Assembly (NCBI GenBank): GCA_017635095.1
Contig: JAGBMA010000231.1
Span: 1-58,078 of the forward strand
Direction of reading: 5' to 3'
Length of the DNA stretch: 58,078 nt
Source: Ruminiclostridium sp.
GTDB lineage: Bacteria > Bacillota > Clostridia > Oscillospirales > Ruminococcaceae
Shown here: positions 34,492 to 42,880 of the stretch, in pieces
How the letters are laid out: the number at the start of each line of letters is the position of its first letter
Numbering within the stretch: the first letter of the stretch is position 1
Position numbers and translations under genes: made by a program
The notes under the pieces: model-generated
The model's database searches: none
Told to the model about the DNA's origin: nothing
The model's input: only the letters and a program-made list of their open reading frames with translations

Positions 34492-34809
34492 TTACTGTAT
34501 TTTTTCAAATTCCGATCTTATATCGGCTTCTTTTGCCGCGCCGCGTATTCTTCCGGCCTCGGCGCCATTTTTAAAGAATATCAGGGTCGGTGCAGCCTGG
34601 ACCTCGTATTTCTCTACAAGCTCCTGCTCATATCCCACATTCACCTTGTATATCGCGAGCTTTCCCGCGAGCCCGGTCTCAAGCCTGCTCAGCACCGGCG
34701 ACATCATCTTGCAGGGTATGCAGCTGTCCGAATAGAAATCCACCAGCACCGCCGTCTTTGCTTCGAGCACCTTTTCGGTGAAGTTCTCCGCGGTTATGCG
34801 CTCCGCCAT
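34492..34809 (-). CDS. Thioredoxin-like protein with CIPC active site
   Basis: This 105-residue thioredoxin-fold protein has the active site given as DSCIPCKMM, so the usual WCGPC is replaced by SCIPC. The cis-proline is kept in AAPTLIFFKNG. The altered site usually changes redox potential or specificity. Lying between the TusA-like and carrier genes, it may reduce persulfide or thiocarboxylate intermediates. That is inference. A housekeeping trxA is at 1214. Confidence 0.88.
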   Translation of the reverse strand: MAERITAENFTEKVLEAKTAVLVDFYSDSCIPCKMMSPVLSRLETGLAGKLAIYKVNVGYEQELVEKYEVQAAPTLIFFKNGAEAGRIRGAAKEADIRSEFEKIQ

Positions 34810-35055
34810 TCAATCACCGACTTTCTGCACGATGAGCCTGTATGTACCGTCATCGTTCTGCGTAAGCTTCAGCACCTTGTGACCTTCTTCTTTAAGGCTT
34901 CTCGGTACATTCTGCACCGGTTCGCCGTCGTTCAGGCGTATCTCAAGAATATCGCCGTCATCAAGCTCCTCAAGCGCAACTTTTGCCTTTACGAATGTAA
35001 CGGGGCACACCACGTCGGTGATGTCCACCGTATCTGTTATGCTGAAATCAGCCAT
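34810..35055 (-). CDS. TusA-like sulfur-transfer protein
   Basis: This 81-residue protein has the TusA/SirA fold signature VVCPVTFVKAKVALEEL. The cysteine carries persulfide in relatives. The second half, GDILEIRLNDGEPVQNVPRS, is typical of the YeeD/TusA group. It overlaps the reductase gene by eight bases and abuts the thioredoxin-like gene. A role in passing sulfur from the reductase to the carrier is plausible. Confidence 0.88.
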   Translation of the reverse strand: MADFSITDTVDITDVVCPVTFVKAKVALEELDDGDILEIRLNDGEPVQNVPRSLKEEGHKVLKLTQNDDGTYRLIVQKVGD

Positions 35056-35911
35056 TGTTTATCGCCTCCATGATAACTTCTCTGAACTTGTCATGTCCCA
35101 CGCGGTCAAGCGTGAAGCGGAACCTCTCGCTCGGATTCGCGTTTGCCGCAAAGAACTCTATCGCCGCGTCGCATACCCGCATGAGCGTATCGTGATCCTC
35201 GATGAACGGAACTATCGGCTCGCCTTTTACGATGCTGTTGCCGAAGAGCCCGCCGAAAGATACGATGTACCCGTGAACGCAGTCCCACGCTTCGGTAGGG
35301 CAGGACTTGACGCAGCGTCCGCAGAAGTTGCACTTTCCGGTATCCACGGTTATCTTTCCGTCATTTATGGTAATTGCGTTTGTGCGGCAGGCTTTTTCGC
35401 AGACGCCGCAGTTTATGCAGTCGCTTTCCCGCCACTTGACCTGTATGCCGCCTTTTATGCCGAGGTCATTCTCCTCCGCTTTGAGGCAGTTGTTCTGACA
35501 GCCTGTGATGCCGAACTTGAACTTGTGGGGGAGCTCTCTTGCGAAATATCTCTCATCGAGCTCCTTTGCAAGAGCGTAAGTATCTATGCACCCGCTGGGA
35601 CAGACTGCGCTGCCCTGACAGGCGGTTATGGTGCGGACTCTCGGGCCGCATACGCCGGGCTCCACTCCGCCTTCCCCGAGCGCATTCTTCACTTCCTCGA
35701 TCTGGTCGAGCTTTATGAATGGTATCTCGATGCTCTGGCGGGAGGTAAGGTGCACATGACCGTCACCGTATTTCTCCGAGACTTCGGCGATCTTGGCAAG
35801 CTGAACCGCCGTAACGTTTCCGCCCACAACGCGGAGCCTTAGTGAAAAGTTGTCTTTCTGCTTCTGTCTCATGAAGCCGCCCTTTTTGAGCGCTGCGTAA
35901 TCTGCTGCCAT
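35048..35911 (-). CDS. Siroheme/4Fe-4S reductase with ferredoxin domain (sulfite reductase-like)
   Basis: The 287-residue protein has the half-repeat of sulfite/nitrite reductases (FSLRLRVVGGNVTAVQLAKI, HLTSRQSIEIPFI). The coupled siroheme-cluster cysteines are seen as CQGSAVC and GCQNNC, around residues 105-150. Two [4Fe-4S] ferredoxin motifs follow (CINCGVCEKAC and CNFCGRCVKSC). The architecture matches small anaerobic AsrC/Fsr-like reductases. In this context it probably reduces sulfite to sulfide for the MetY route. Nitrite is a less likely substrate. Confidence 0.88.
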   Translation of the reverse strand: MAADYAALKKGGFMRQKQKDNFSLRLRVVGGNVTAVQLAKIAEVSEKYGDGHVHLTSRQSIEIPFIKLDQIEEVKNALGEGGVEPGVCGPRVRTITACQGSAVCPSGCIDTYALAKELDERYFARELPHKFKFGITGCQNNCLKAEENDLGIKGGIQVKWRESDCINCGVCEKACRTNAITINDGKITVDTGKCNFCGRCVKSCPTEAWDCVHGYIVSFGGLFGNSIVKGEPIVPFIEDHDTLMRVCDAAIEFFAANANPSERFRFTLDRVGHDKFREVIMEAINNG

Positions 35912-35912
35912 A

Positions 35913-37145
35913 TCAGTTCTCCTTTGCTTTCTTCCATGCGTTTCCGAAATCTTCCGTAAGATCGTCGATGTCTTCTATGCCGACGCTCACTCTTATCGTG
36001 TCATCATACACGCCTGCCTGTTCCCGGCGCTTTTCGTCCGAGTGCAGGTATATCGTGCTTGCAGGGTGGATAACGAGTGTGCGTATATCTCCTATGTTGG
36101 TAGCTATAAGCGCGTATTTCAGGCTGTTTATAAGGCTGAACGCGCGGGCTTTGCTTCCGGCTCTTACGGTAAGGATACCGCCGCCCCTGCCGCCGAGTTC
36201 AGACTGCGCCAGCGGGGAATACGGGCTTGACGGGAGCGCCGGATAATTCACGGTAAGTCCGTCAAGCGAGCCGAGAAACTCCGCAAGCCGTAACGCATTC
36301 CCGCATATCCTGTCCATGCGCAGCCCCAGCGTCTCCATGCCTACCATGTTCATGTAGGCGTTGAGCGGGGACAAACAGGCACCCACATTTCGCCAGATGC
36401 CGTTGCGAAGCTTTGCTGCATACGCGAATTTCCCGAGCTTTGAATACTCCGCGAGACCGGGGTATTTCTCCCTGTCCCAGCGGAAATTGCCGCTGTCGAT
36501 GATGACACCGCTTATGGAATTGCCGCCGCCGTTGATGTACTTCGACGTCGAGTGTATCACAATGTCCGCGCCGTACTCAAACGGATGGACGAGATATGGG
36601 GTAGCTGTGGTGCTGTCGATGATTAGCGGGATACCGTTTCTGTGGCAGACCTCCGCAACGCTTTTCATATCAACCACATCAAGCTTCGGATTGCCGATAA
36701 GCTCGGTGAATACGGCACGCGTGTGTTCATTTATCAGCTCCGATACGCTTTCCGCCGTTACCGTGTCCACAAACCTTGCGGTGATCCCGAAAGCTGCAAG
36801 ATCGCCGAAGAGGTCTATTGTACCTCCGAAAAGACCAGCGCCTGCGATGACCTCATCTCCGGAGCGCAGTATATTGAGAAGCGCCATTGTGACTGCCGCC
36901 ATTCCCGACGAACAAGCCACCGCGGCGATACCGCCCTCAAGCGCGGCGATCTTCTTCTCGAACGCGTCAACGGTGGGGTTGCCGATACGGGTGTATGCGA
37001 ACCCCGATGCCTTGTTCTCAAAGACCTTTTCGAGCTTCTCCGCGCTCTCATGTGAGAACGCGCTCACCTGGTATATGGGCGGCTGAGTGGAGCCGTACTT
37101 GTCGGATGAAGATGATGTGTGAAGCAAAGCTGTATTGAATTTCAT
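35913..37145 (-). CDS. metY: O-acetylhomoserine sulfhydrylase (MetY-like)
   Basis: This PLP enzyme of the Cys/Met metabolism family has 410 residues. The cofactor lysine is in HSTSKYINGGGNSISG, and TQPPIYQVSAF and AYTRIGNPTVDAFEKKIAALEGG are typical N-terminal motifs. It converts O-acetylhomoserine and a sulfur donor to homocysteine. In the protein-thiocarboxylate version the donor is the carrier protein, and the operon supplies every part of that version. It is the first gene of the operon. Confidence 0.92.
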   Translation of the reverse strand: MKFNTALLHTSSSSDKYGSTQPPIYQVSAFSHESAEKLEKVFENKASGFAYTRIGNPTVDAFEKKIAALEGGIAAVACSSGMAAVTMALLNILRSGDEVIAGAGLFGGTIDLFGDLAAFGITARFVDTVTAESVSELINEHTRAVFTELIGNPKLDVVDMKSVAEVCHRNGIPLIIDSTTATPYLVHPFEYGADIVIHSTSKYINGGGNSISGVIIDSGNFRWDREKYPGLAEYSKLGKFAYAAKLRNGIWRNVGACLSPLNAYMNMVGMETLGLRMDRICGNALRLAEFLGSLDGLTVNYPALPSSPYSPLAQSELGGRGGGILTVRAGSKARAFSLINSLKYALIATNIGDIRTLVIHPASTIYLHSDEKRREQAGVYDDTIRVSVGIEDIDDLTEDFGNAWKKAKEN

Positions 37146-37242
37146 ATTATCACCGGTTTCCGGATCAGATGCTTTGATCGGTGCGGCAGGCTCATCATGA
37201 TGACGAATCCGGTCACACCGGGTGGTTCCTGATCACAAGCTG

Positions 37243-37275
37243 ATTATACTACAGTTTTCATAGTAAGTCAATAGG
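37243..37275 (-). promoter_or_regulatory. metY operon promoter with candidate Rrf2 operator
   Basis: On the minus strand TTGACT (37271-37266) and TATAAT (37248-37243) are 17 bp apart. The 17-mer CCTATTGACTTACTATG (37275-37259) covers the -35 box. It matches 15 of 17 positions with a sequence at the suf promoter (42733-42749). The divergent Rrf2 gene is the natural candidate regulator. Confidence 0.7.
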
Positions 37276-37345
37276 AATTAGGACTTTTCTACATATTAAA
37301 CATATAGAATTAATAGGATAATGCATTTTTTATGTAATCCGCCCA

Positions 37346-37375
37346 TTGCATAACCGATGCAAAATGTGTTATACT
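37346..37375 (+). promoter_or_regulatory. Promoter of the Rrf2 regulator
   Basis: TTGCAT (37346-37351), 18 bp, TATACT (37370-37375). The region to the left (37276-37330) is very AT-rich with repeated AATTAATAGG-type words that could be further operator sites. Confidence 0.6.
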
Positions 37376-37423
37376 TATTAAAACAGTAGGATTACTCGAT
37401 TTACCGAAAGTGAGTGTCATAAA

Positions 37424-37873
37424 ATGAAGATCTCTTCAAAAGTCGAATGCGGCATCATCTCCCTCGTGGATATATGTATTTATTCCAACAACAGTGTCGT
37501 TACGGTAATAAATATCTCGGCACGGCAGAATATCTCCGCAAAGTACCTCGAACAGATACTGCCCCAGCTCAGGCAAGCCGACATAATCAGGAGCGTGAAA
37601 GGCGCAAAAGGCGGCTATACCCTTACCCGCCCCGCGGAGCAGATAACGCTCCGGGACGTGATAAACGCGCTTGACAGCACAGTCCTCGGAGATGTGCGTT
37701 TCAGCGGCAAGGAAGATTCCATCATGACCGACGCGCTCTCGAAATGTCTGTGGAGCAAGATGACCGCTTACCTCCGGAACTTCACGGAGAATGTCACGCT
37801 CCGAGACCTCGCCGACAGCTATGACAAGCTCTCCTCCGAGACTACGTCCGCAGAACCCATGTATTATATATAG
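37424..37873 (+). CDS. Rrf2 family transcriptional regulator (CymR/IscR-like)
   Basis: The 149-residue winged-helix regulator starts MKISSKVECGIISLVDIC and has the recognition region ISAKYLEQILPQLRQADII and the wing VKGAKGGYTLTRP. It lacks the three-cysteine cluster motif of IscR, so direct Fe-S sensing is unlikely. The CymR type, which senses cysteine status with cysteine synthase, is closer. It is divergent from metY and lies between metY and the suf operon, both sulfur-using. Its stop codon is formed at the edge of an inserted repeat. Confidence 0.9.
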   Translation: MKISSKVECGIISLVDICIYSNNSVVTVINISARQNISAKYLEQILPQLRQADIIRSVKGAKGGYTLTRPAEQITLRDVINALDSTVLGDVRFSGKEDSIMTDALSKCLWSKMTAYLRNFTENVTLRDLADSYDKLSSETTSAEPMYYI

Positions 37874-38031
37874 GGTACCTCTAAAAACCGCTTTGAAAAG
37901 AGAAAATGAGATAGCTGCGTCGGATACAAGGAAAGCCGACGAAGCCGGGCTGACGCCCGGTTAGGAGGTTTGACGCAGTAGACGGCGTGGATAGCTCTTT
38001 TTCTCTCAAATTGGGTTTTTAGAGGTTCCCT
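37872..38031. mobile_element. 160 bp MITE-like element
   Basis: The ends AGGGTACCTCTAAAAACC and GGGTTTTTAGAGGTTCCCT are inverted. The similarity extends inward for ~45 bp (AAGAGAAAATGAGATAGCT against its mirror AGCTCTTTTTCTCTC). No coding capacity is seen. The right arm closely matches 4420-4486 beside cimA. The flanks suggest a short ATA or TA target duplication. The left tip supplies the AG of the TAG stop of the Rrf2 gene. Confidence 0.8.
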
Positions 38032-38047
38032 ATAAAATTTCCTACCC

Positions 38048-38091
38048 AAAGCGAAGCCGCCTGTGAATTTCACCACAGGCGGCTTTGCTTT
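38048..38091 (-). terminator. suf operon terminator (bidirectional)
   Basis: AAGCCGCCTGTG pairs with CACAGGCGGCTT, with T-rich sequence on either side, between convergent rrf2 and sufU. Confidence 0.85.
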
Positions 38092-38099
38092 ATCCGGTA

Positions 38100-38525
38100 T
38101 CAGCCTTGTTCGTTTATCATCTCGGTTATGGTGCGCCAGCCGAGCGTTGCGCATTTCACCCGCGCCGGCATATGGGAGATATCCTGTAAAGCGCCGGCTT
38201 CCTCAAGTTCGTCGATCTCTTCGGGGCTGCATTCGCCGCGTATCATCTTCGTAAAGATCCCGCTTAAACGCACAGCCTCTTCTGTGGTCTTGCCGATAAC
38301 GAGGTCGAGCATTATATCCGCGGAAGCCTGAGATACCGCGCAGCCGCTCCCTGTGAACGATCCGTCCGATATAACCCCGTTTTCTATGCGCAGATTGAGC
38401 GTGATCTCGTCGCCGCAGGACGGATTAACTCCGTCCCGTGTACAGCTGCACGCGGCAAGTTCGTGCTTGTGTACCGGGTGCATATTATGGTCGGTAAGTA
38501 TCTCGTTGTAAAAGCTATTCGCCAT
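38100..38525 (-). CDS. sufU: Fe-S cluster assembly protein SufU
   Basis: This 141-residue IscU-type protein accepts sulfur from SufS. The three conserved cysteines are seen in NPSCGDEI (about residue 36), GSGCAVSQAS (about 62) and VKCATLGW (about 124). A ~20-residue insertion before the last Cys marks it as SufU rather than IscU. Its start overlaps the end of sufS. It is the last suf gene. Confidence 0.95.
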   Translation of the reverse strand: MANSFYNEILTDHNMHPVHKHELAACSCTRDGVNPSCGDEITLNLRIENGVISDGSFTGSGCAVSQASADIMLDLVIGKTTEEAVRLSGIFTKMIRGECSPEEIDELEEAGALQDISHMPARVKCATLGWRTITEMINEQG

Positions 38526-39741
38526 ATCCCATTCTTCCTCTCATGGTCCTGAGGCAGTCCGTGAACCTGTGCACATCGCTCTCGTCGTTATAGAAAGCAA
38601 TGCTCGCGCGGACGGTGGACTGCAGATTAAGGTACTTGTGGAGCGGCTGTGCGCAGTGATGACCTGCTCTTACCGCGACCCCCGCTTCATCGAAGATCGC
38701 TGCAGCGTCGTGGGGATGAACGTCATCGACTGTGAACGTAACGATGCCGTGGTGCTCATCGGGATCGTCGGAGCCGATGATGTGAACATGGGGTATCTCC
38801 GCCATTTCCCTCATCATTAGCCGGGTAAGCGACTGCTCGCGCCGCCCGATCTCCTCAAAGCCCAGTGCATTTATATAATCTATCGCCGCGTGCAGCCCCA
38901 CAGCTCCGCCGGCATTCACCGTCCCCGCCTCGAACTTGTGGGGAAGCTCGGCGAAAGTCGCGCCGCAGAGCGTCACATATTCTATCATCTCGCCCCCGTA
39001 AAGGAACGGCGGCATCTGTTCAAGCAGCTCTTCCCGCCCGTAAAGTACGCCGATCCCCATTGGTGCCAGCATTTTGTGCCCTGAGAAAGCGAGAAAATCC
39101 ACCCCGAGTTCCCGTACATCAACGGGCAGGTGCGGTACGCTCTGTGCGCCGTCACAGACTATGACGGTTCCGTTTTTATGACAGACCTCCGCAAATCCGC
39201 GTATCGGGTTGAGCCTTCCGAACACGTTCGATATCTGCGCACAGGCGAATATCTTCGTCCGTGGAGTGAGCGCTTTTTCAAGCATCTCGACCGTGTATTC
39301 CCCGCTTTCGCTGCACTTGAGGAATTTCAGCCGCGCGTTCTTCTCTTTCGCAAGTATCTGCCACGGCAGAAAGTTGCTGTGATGCTCGGAGATGGTCACG
39401 AGTATCTCATCGCCCTCGCGGATATTCGCACGCCCGTAGCTGCAGGCGACAAGATTCAGGCTCTCGGTGGCATTCCGGGTGAATATGATCTCGCGCTCGC
39501 TTGCGGCACCTATAAAGTCACGGACTGCGGCACGGGCGTTCTCATACGCATCAGTCGCCTTTACCGCAAGCGAGTACAGTCCCCTGAGCGGGTTCGCGTT
39601 CTCACTTCGGTAATACTCCGCAACAGCTTCGATGACCTGCCGTGGCTTCTGGGAAGTGGCGGTGCTGTCGAGATAGGCGATATCGGGGTACTGCTCAAAA
39701 ACGGGGAAATCCGCTTTGTAGTTACGTTCACTCAACTTCAT
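38515..39741 (-). CDS. sufS: Cysteine desulfurase SufS
   Basis: This 408-residue PLP enzyme takes sulfur from cysteine and passes it to SufU. It starts MKLSERNYKADFPVFEQYPD. The PLP lysine is in FLAFSGHKMLAPMGIG, the PLP-histidine motif is TISEHHSNFLPW, and the active cysteine loop is AGHHCAQPLHKYL. The start overlaps the end of sufD by 14 bases, consistent with coupling. An ATG at 39789 would start deeper inside sufD and is less likely. Confidence 0.96.
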   Translation of the reverse strand: MKLSERNYKADFPVFEQYPDIAYLDSTATSQKPRQVIEAVAEYYRSENANPLRGLYSLAVKATDAYENARAAVRDFIGAASEREIIFTRNATESLNLVACSYGRANIREGDEILVTISEHHSNFLPWQILAKEKNARLKFLKCSESGEYTVEMLEKALTPRTKIFACAQISNVFGRLNPIRGFAEVCHKNGTVIVCDGAQSVPHLPVDVRELGVDFLAFSGHKMLAPMGIGVLYGREELLEQMPPFLYGGEMIEYVTLCGATFAELPHKFEAGTVNAGGAVGLHAAIDYINALGFEEIGRREQSLTRLMMREMAEIPHVHIIGSDDPDEHHGIVTFTVDDVHPHDAAAIFDEAGVAVRAGHHCAQPLHKYLNLQSTVRASIAFYNDESDVHRFTDCLRTMRGRMGYGE

Positions 39742-40537
39742 CACCCCACCCGAGAATGTTGTAAATGCGCTGTTCTGTCTTTTCGTCACCGATCTTTCGT
39801 ATTATGCGCGCAAGTTTGGAGCGCGTTATCATCTCGTAGATCTTTTCTTCGGGAATGCCCCTCGACTTCATATAAAAGACCTGACCCTCGTCGATGCGGC
39901 CTATTGACGCACCGTGAGAGCCCTCCACATCTTCTTCGGCGCAGAGTATCACCGGGACCGTCTTGTTCACCACAGCCCCATCCATGAGGATAACGTCTTC
40001 TTTCTCGCTTCCTTTGGCGCCGGACGAGCCTGTTCTGAAATCAATGGTGCCCTTGAATATTTTCTGTGCATTTTCCCGGAGAACACCGCCCGCATTTATT
40101 TCCGATATGCTTTTTCTGCCGTTGTGATCTGCTGCAAGGTTCAGGTCGAGGGTGCAGTCTTTACCGAGATCATAACCTATGTCGGCTCTGAAAAACGACC
40201 TGCTGCCGTTGAGCTCCGCGATTATCTCACTCACATTATTGCCGCCGAGATAAAGCTGGATAAGCCCGAGCTCCGCGTCTTCGTCAAGCGCGGCATTCAC
40301 CTTTGATACACAGCCCTGTTCCGATGCGCATACACGGACGAGCTGAAGCCTTGCGTTTTTTCCGACTGCAACACAAGTGTCGTCGTCCGAGTCCACGAAC
40401 TGTATGATCTGCCGATCCGCGCCCTCGGGAACAGATATATTTTCCTTTCCCGCAAAACCGACCTCACGTTCGGTGTAATTTACGCCGAGATGCCCGAAAG
40501 TCGGTGTGGGGAGGATATTAAGTCTTGTTTTTGTCAT
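39728..40537 (-). CDS. sufD: Fe-S assembly scaffold protein SufD
   Basis: SufD is the partner of SufB in the SufBC2D scaffold. At 269 residues it is short, lacking most of the N-terminal helical domain of long SufD. The beta-helix is present, and the family end runs from GASIGRIDEGQVFYMKSRGI to RKIGDEKTEQRIYNIL. It lies eleven bases after sufB in the same operon. Confidence 0.92.
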   Translation of the reverse strand: MTKTRLNILPTPTFGHLGVNYTEREVGFAGKENISVPEGADRQIIQFVDSDDDTCVAVGKNARLQLVRVCASEQGCVSKVNAALDEDAELGLIQLYLGGNNVSEIIAELNGSRSFFRADIGYDLGKDCTLDLNLAADHNGRKSISEINAGGVLRENAQKIFKGTIDFRTGSSGAKGSEKEDVILMDGAVVNKTVPVILCAEEDVEGSHGASIGRIDEGQVFYMKSRGIPEEKIYEMITRSKLARIIRKIGDEKTEQRIYNILGWGDEVE

Positions 40538-40548
40538 GTCTTCTCTCC

Positions 40549-41958
40549 TTATCCGATGCTGCCCTTCATCTCGATGTTGATGAGGTTGTTCATTTCAGCT
40601 GCGTATTCGAGGGGGAGCTCCTTGGAGACATTCTCCGCAAACCCGCTTACGATAAGGGCTTTTGCAGAATTCTCGTCAAGTCCACGGGACATGAGGTAGA
40701 ACACAGCCTCGTCGCTTATGCGGCCGATACGCGCTTCGTGGCCCACGTCCGCCTTATCGGTCTTTACCACCATTGCCGGTATCGTGTCCGAGCGGGAAAT
40801 GCTGTCGAGCATGAGCGATTCGCAGGAGACAGACGACTTGCTTCCCACCGCGTTTTCGTTTATCACGACCGAACTGCGGAATGTGCTTATTCCGCCGCTC
40901 TTGGATATGGAACGCGTGTTCATATACGACGACGTGTCCGGAGCATTATGCACGATCTTTGCCCCGGTATCGAGGTTCTGACCCTCTCCGGCAAAAGTGA
41001 TGCCGGTGAACTCGGCTCTTGCGCCGCGCCCGTTGAGAATGCTCATAGGATAGAGATAGGAAACGTGGGAGCCGAAAGATCCGGAGACCCATTCCACCTT
41101 TGCGTTCTCGCCGACGGTGGCGCGCTTGGTATTGAGGTTGTACATATTCTTCGACCAGTTCTCTATCGTTGAGTACCGGAGCGTGGAATTGTTCCCGACA
41201 AAAAGCTCGACGCAGCCTGCGTGCAGGCTCGCCTCGTAATACTTCGGTGCGGAACAGCCTTCGATAAAATGCAGATAAGCATTCTCGCCGACGATTATGA
41301 GAGTATGCTCGAACTGACCCGCTCCCCGCGCATTCAGCCGGAAGTAGGACTGGAGCGGTATTTCGAGCCTTACCCCGTCCGGCACATAAACGAACGAGCC
41401 TCCCGACCAGACCGCCCCGTGCAGCGCCGCAAACTTGTGGTCGGTCGGCGGCACGAGCTTCATGAAATGTGAGCGTATCATCTCCGCATACCGCTCGTCA
41501 TGCATTGCGCTTTCGAGATCGGTATAAACTACACCACTCTCTGCGACTTCCTTGCGGACGTTGTGATATACGAGCTCACTGTCGTACTGGGCACCGACCC
41601 CCGCGAGGGATTCCCGCTCCGCCTGAGGAATACCGAGCTTCTCGAACGTCTCCTTTATATCGTCGGGAACGCTTTCCCAATCGTTCTGCATACGCTTTTC
41701 CGGTCGGATATATGCAACTATCCTGTCCATATCGAGGCCGCTTATATCGGGACCCCATGCGGGCATTTCCAGCCGTTCATACACTTTGAGGGCGTGGAGC
41801 CTGAATTCCGTCATCCACTCGGGATCGCCCTTTTCCTGCGATATCTCGCGGATAATGTCGGGAGTTATGCCGCAGCCGAGAAAGCTGCTCTCGTCCTCCT
41901 CATACCGGAAATCGTAGAACGCGCGGTCAATATCCGCGACCTGTGTTTTTTCTTTCAT
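40549..41958 (-). CDS. sufB: Fe-S assembly scaffold protein SufB
   Basis: This is the 469-residue core scaffold on which clusters are built. The start MKEKTQVADIDRAFYDFRYE and the hallmark segments SYFRLNARGAGQFEHTLIIV, FIEGCSAPKYYEASLHAGCV and VGSKSSVSCESLMLD are clear. The ending GHEARIGRISDEAVFYLMSR is the conserved SufB C-terminal region. The longer frame to 42006 overlaps sufC and is unlikely. Confidence 0.97.
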   Translation of the reverse strand: MKEKTQVADIDRAFYDFRYEEDESSFLGCGITPDIIREISQEKGDPEWMTEFRLHALKVYERLEMPAWGPDISGLDMDRIVAYIRPEKRMQNDWESVPDDIKETFEKLGIPQAERESLAGVGAQYDSELVYHNVRKEVAESGVVYTDLESAMHDERYAEMIRSHFMKLVPPTDHKFAALHGAVWSGGSFVYVPDGVRLEIPLQSYFRLNARGAGQFEHTLIIVGENAYLHFIEGCSAPKYYEASLHAGCVELFVGNNSTLRYSTIENWSKNMYNLNTKRATVGENAKVEWVSGSFGSHVSYLYPMSILNGRGARAEFTGITFAGEGQNLDTGAKIVHNAPDTSSYMNTRSISKSGGISTFRSSVVINENAVGSKSSVSCESLMLDSISRSDTIPAMVVKTDKADVGHEARIGRISDEAVFYLMSRGLDENSAKALIVSGFAENVSKELPLEYAAEMNNLINIEMKGSIG

Positions 41959-41962
41959 TGTA

Positions 41963-42706
41963 TCACCGTCCGATATATTTGTCGAAGCCGTTTGCGGTGA
42001 TCTCATCTATGAGCTCAGCGCCGCCCTCGGCAGTTATCCTGCCGTCGGCGATTATATGCGTCCTGTCAACTGTCAGGGCTTCGAGTATCTTTGTGTTGTG
42101 CGTGATGATGAGGAGAGAACCGCCGGTCTGCTCACGATAGGCTTTTATGCCCGCGGAAACAGTCTTTACCGCGTCAACATCAAGGCCGCTGTCCGTTTCG
42201 TCGAGAATGGCGAGCTTAGGCCGGAGCACAAGAAGCTGCAGTATCTCGGCTTTCTTCTTCTCACCGCCGGAAAATCCGACGTTGAGCTCTCTTTCCGCAT
42301 AGGCGCTGTCCATGTTGAGAACGTCCATTGCGGCTTTCAGCTTTTTCTTGAAATCGAACAGCTTTATCCGTTCTCCGGTAACATTCTCATATGCGCTTCG
42401 CAGAAAGGAAGAGAGGGTTATCCCGGGTATCTCCACCGGATTCTGGAACGACAGGAATATCCCGAGTTTTGCGCGTTTATCCGGCGTAAGCCCGGTGATA
42501 TCCTCGCCGCGGAATGTGATGCTGCCGCTTGTTACGGTGTACTCGGGGCTTCCGATGATCGCGGAACCGAGGGTGGATTTGCCCGCGCCGTTTGGTCCCA
42601 TTATGACGTGAGTGCTGCTCTCTTCTATTGTGAGCGAGACTCCGTGAAGTATTTCCTTACCGTCTGCCGATGTGTGCAGTCCGGTGACATTAAGCAGTTC
42701 TGACAT
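41963..42706 (-). CDS. sufC: Fe-S assembly ATPase SufC
   Basis: This 247-residue ABC-type ATPase of the SUF scaffold has Walker A GPNGAGKSTLGSAI, the signature NVGFSGGEKKKAEILQ, Walker B PKLAILDETDSGLDVDAV and an H-loop in ITHNTKIL. It lies first in the operon. The ATG at 42706 follows AGGTGA. A GTG three codons earlier overlaps the ribosome site. Confidence 0.97.
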   Translation of the reverse strand: MSELLNVTGLHTSADGKEILHGVSLTIEESSTHVIMGPNGAGKSTLGSAIIGSPEYTVTSGSITFRGEDITGLTPDKRAKLGIFLSFQNPVEIPGITLSSFLRSAYENVTGERIKLFDFKKKLKAAMDVLNMDSAYAERELNVGFSGGEKKKAEILQLLVLRPKLAILDETDSGLDVDAVKTVSAGIKAYREQTGGSLLIITHNTKILEALTVDRTHIIADGRITAEGGAELIDEITANGFDKYIGR

Positions 42707-42732
42707 AGTGTTCACCTACAATTTCTATAAAT

Positions 42733-42782
42733 ACTATTGAATTACTATGATTTATTATACAACATAGTCTCTGTTTTGTCAA
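42733..42782 (-). promoter_or_regulatory. sufCBDSU promoter with candidate operator
   Basis: On the minus strand TTGACA (42782-42777) and TATAAT (42759-42754) are 17 bp apart. The 17-mer ACTATTGAATTACTATG at 42733-42749, read on the plus strand, covers the likely start point. It is 15/17 identical to the sequence over the metY -35 box. Confidence 0.75.
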
Positions 42783-42848
42783 TAGTTATTTTTCAAATCC
42801 CGCTGCATTGTATTCCCGCAGACGCAGACTCTGTTTCAGCCGTCTCTG

Positions 42849-42877
42849 TTGCAATTTTACGGGTTTTATGCTATAAT
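42849..42877 (+). promoter_or_regulatory. Promoter of the cloverleaf RNA and HAD-fusion gene
   Basis: TTGCAA (42849-42854), 17 bp, TATAAT (42872-42877). Transcription would start at about 42884, within or just before the outer stem of the cloverleaf. Confidence 0.75.
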
Positions 42878-42880
42878 TCA

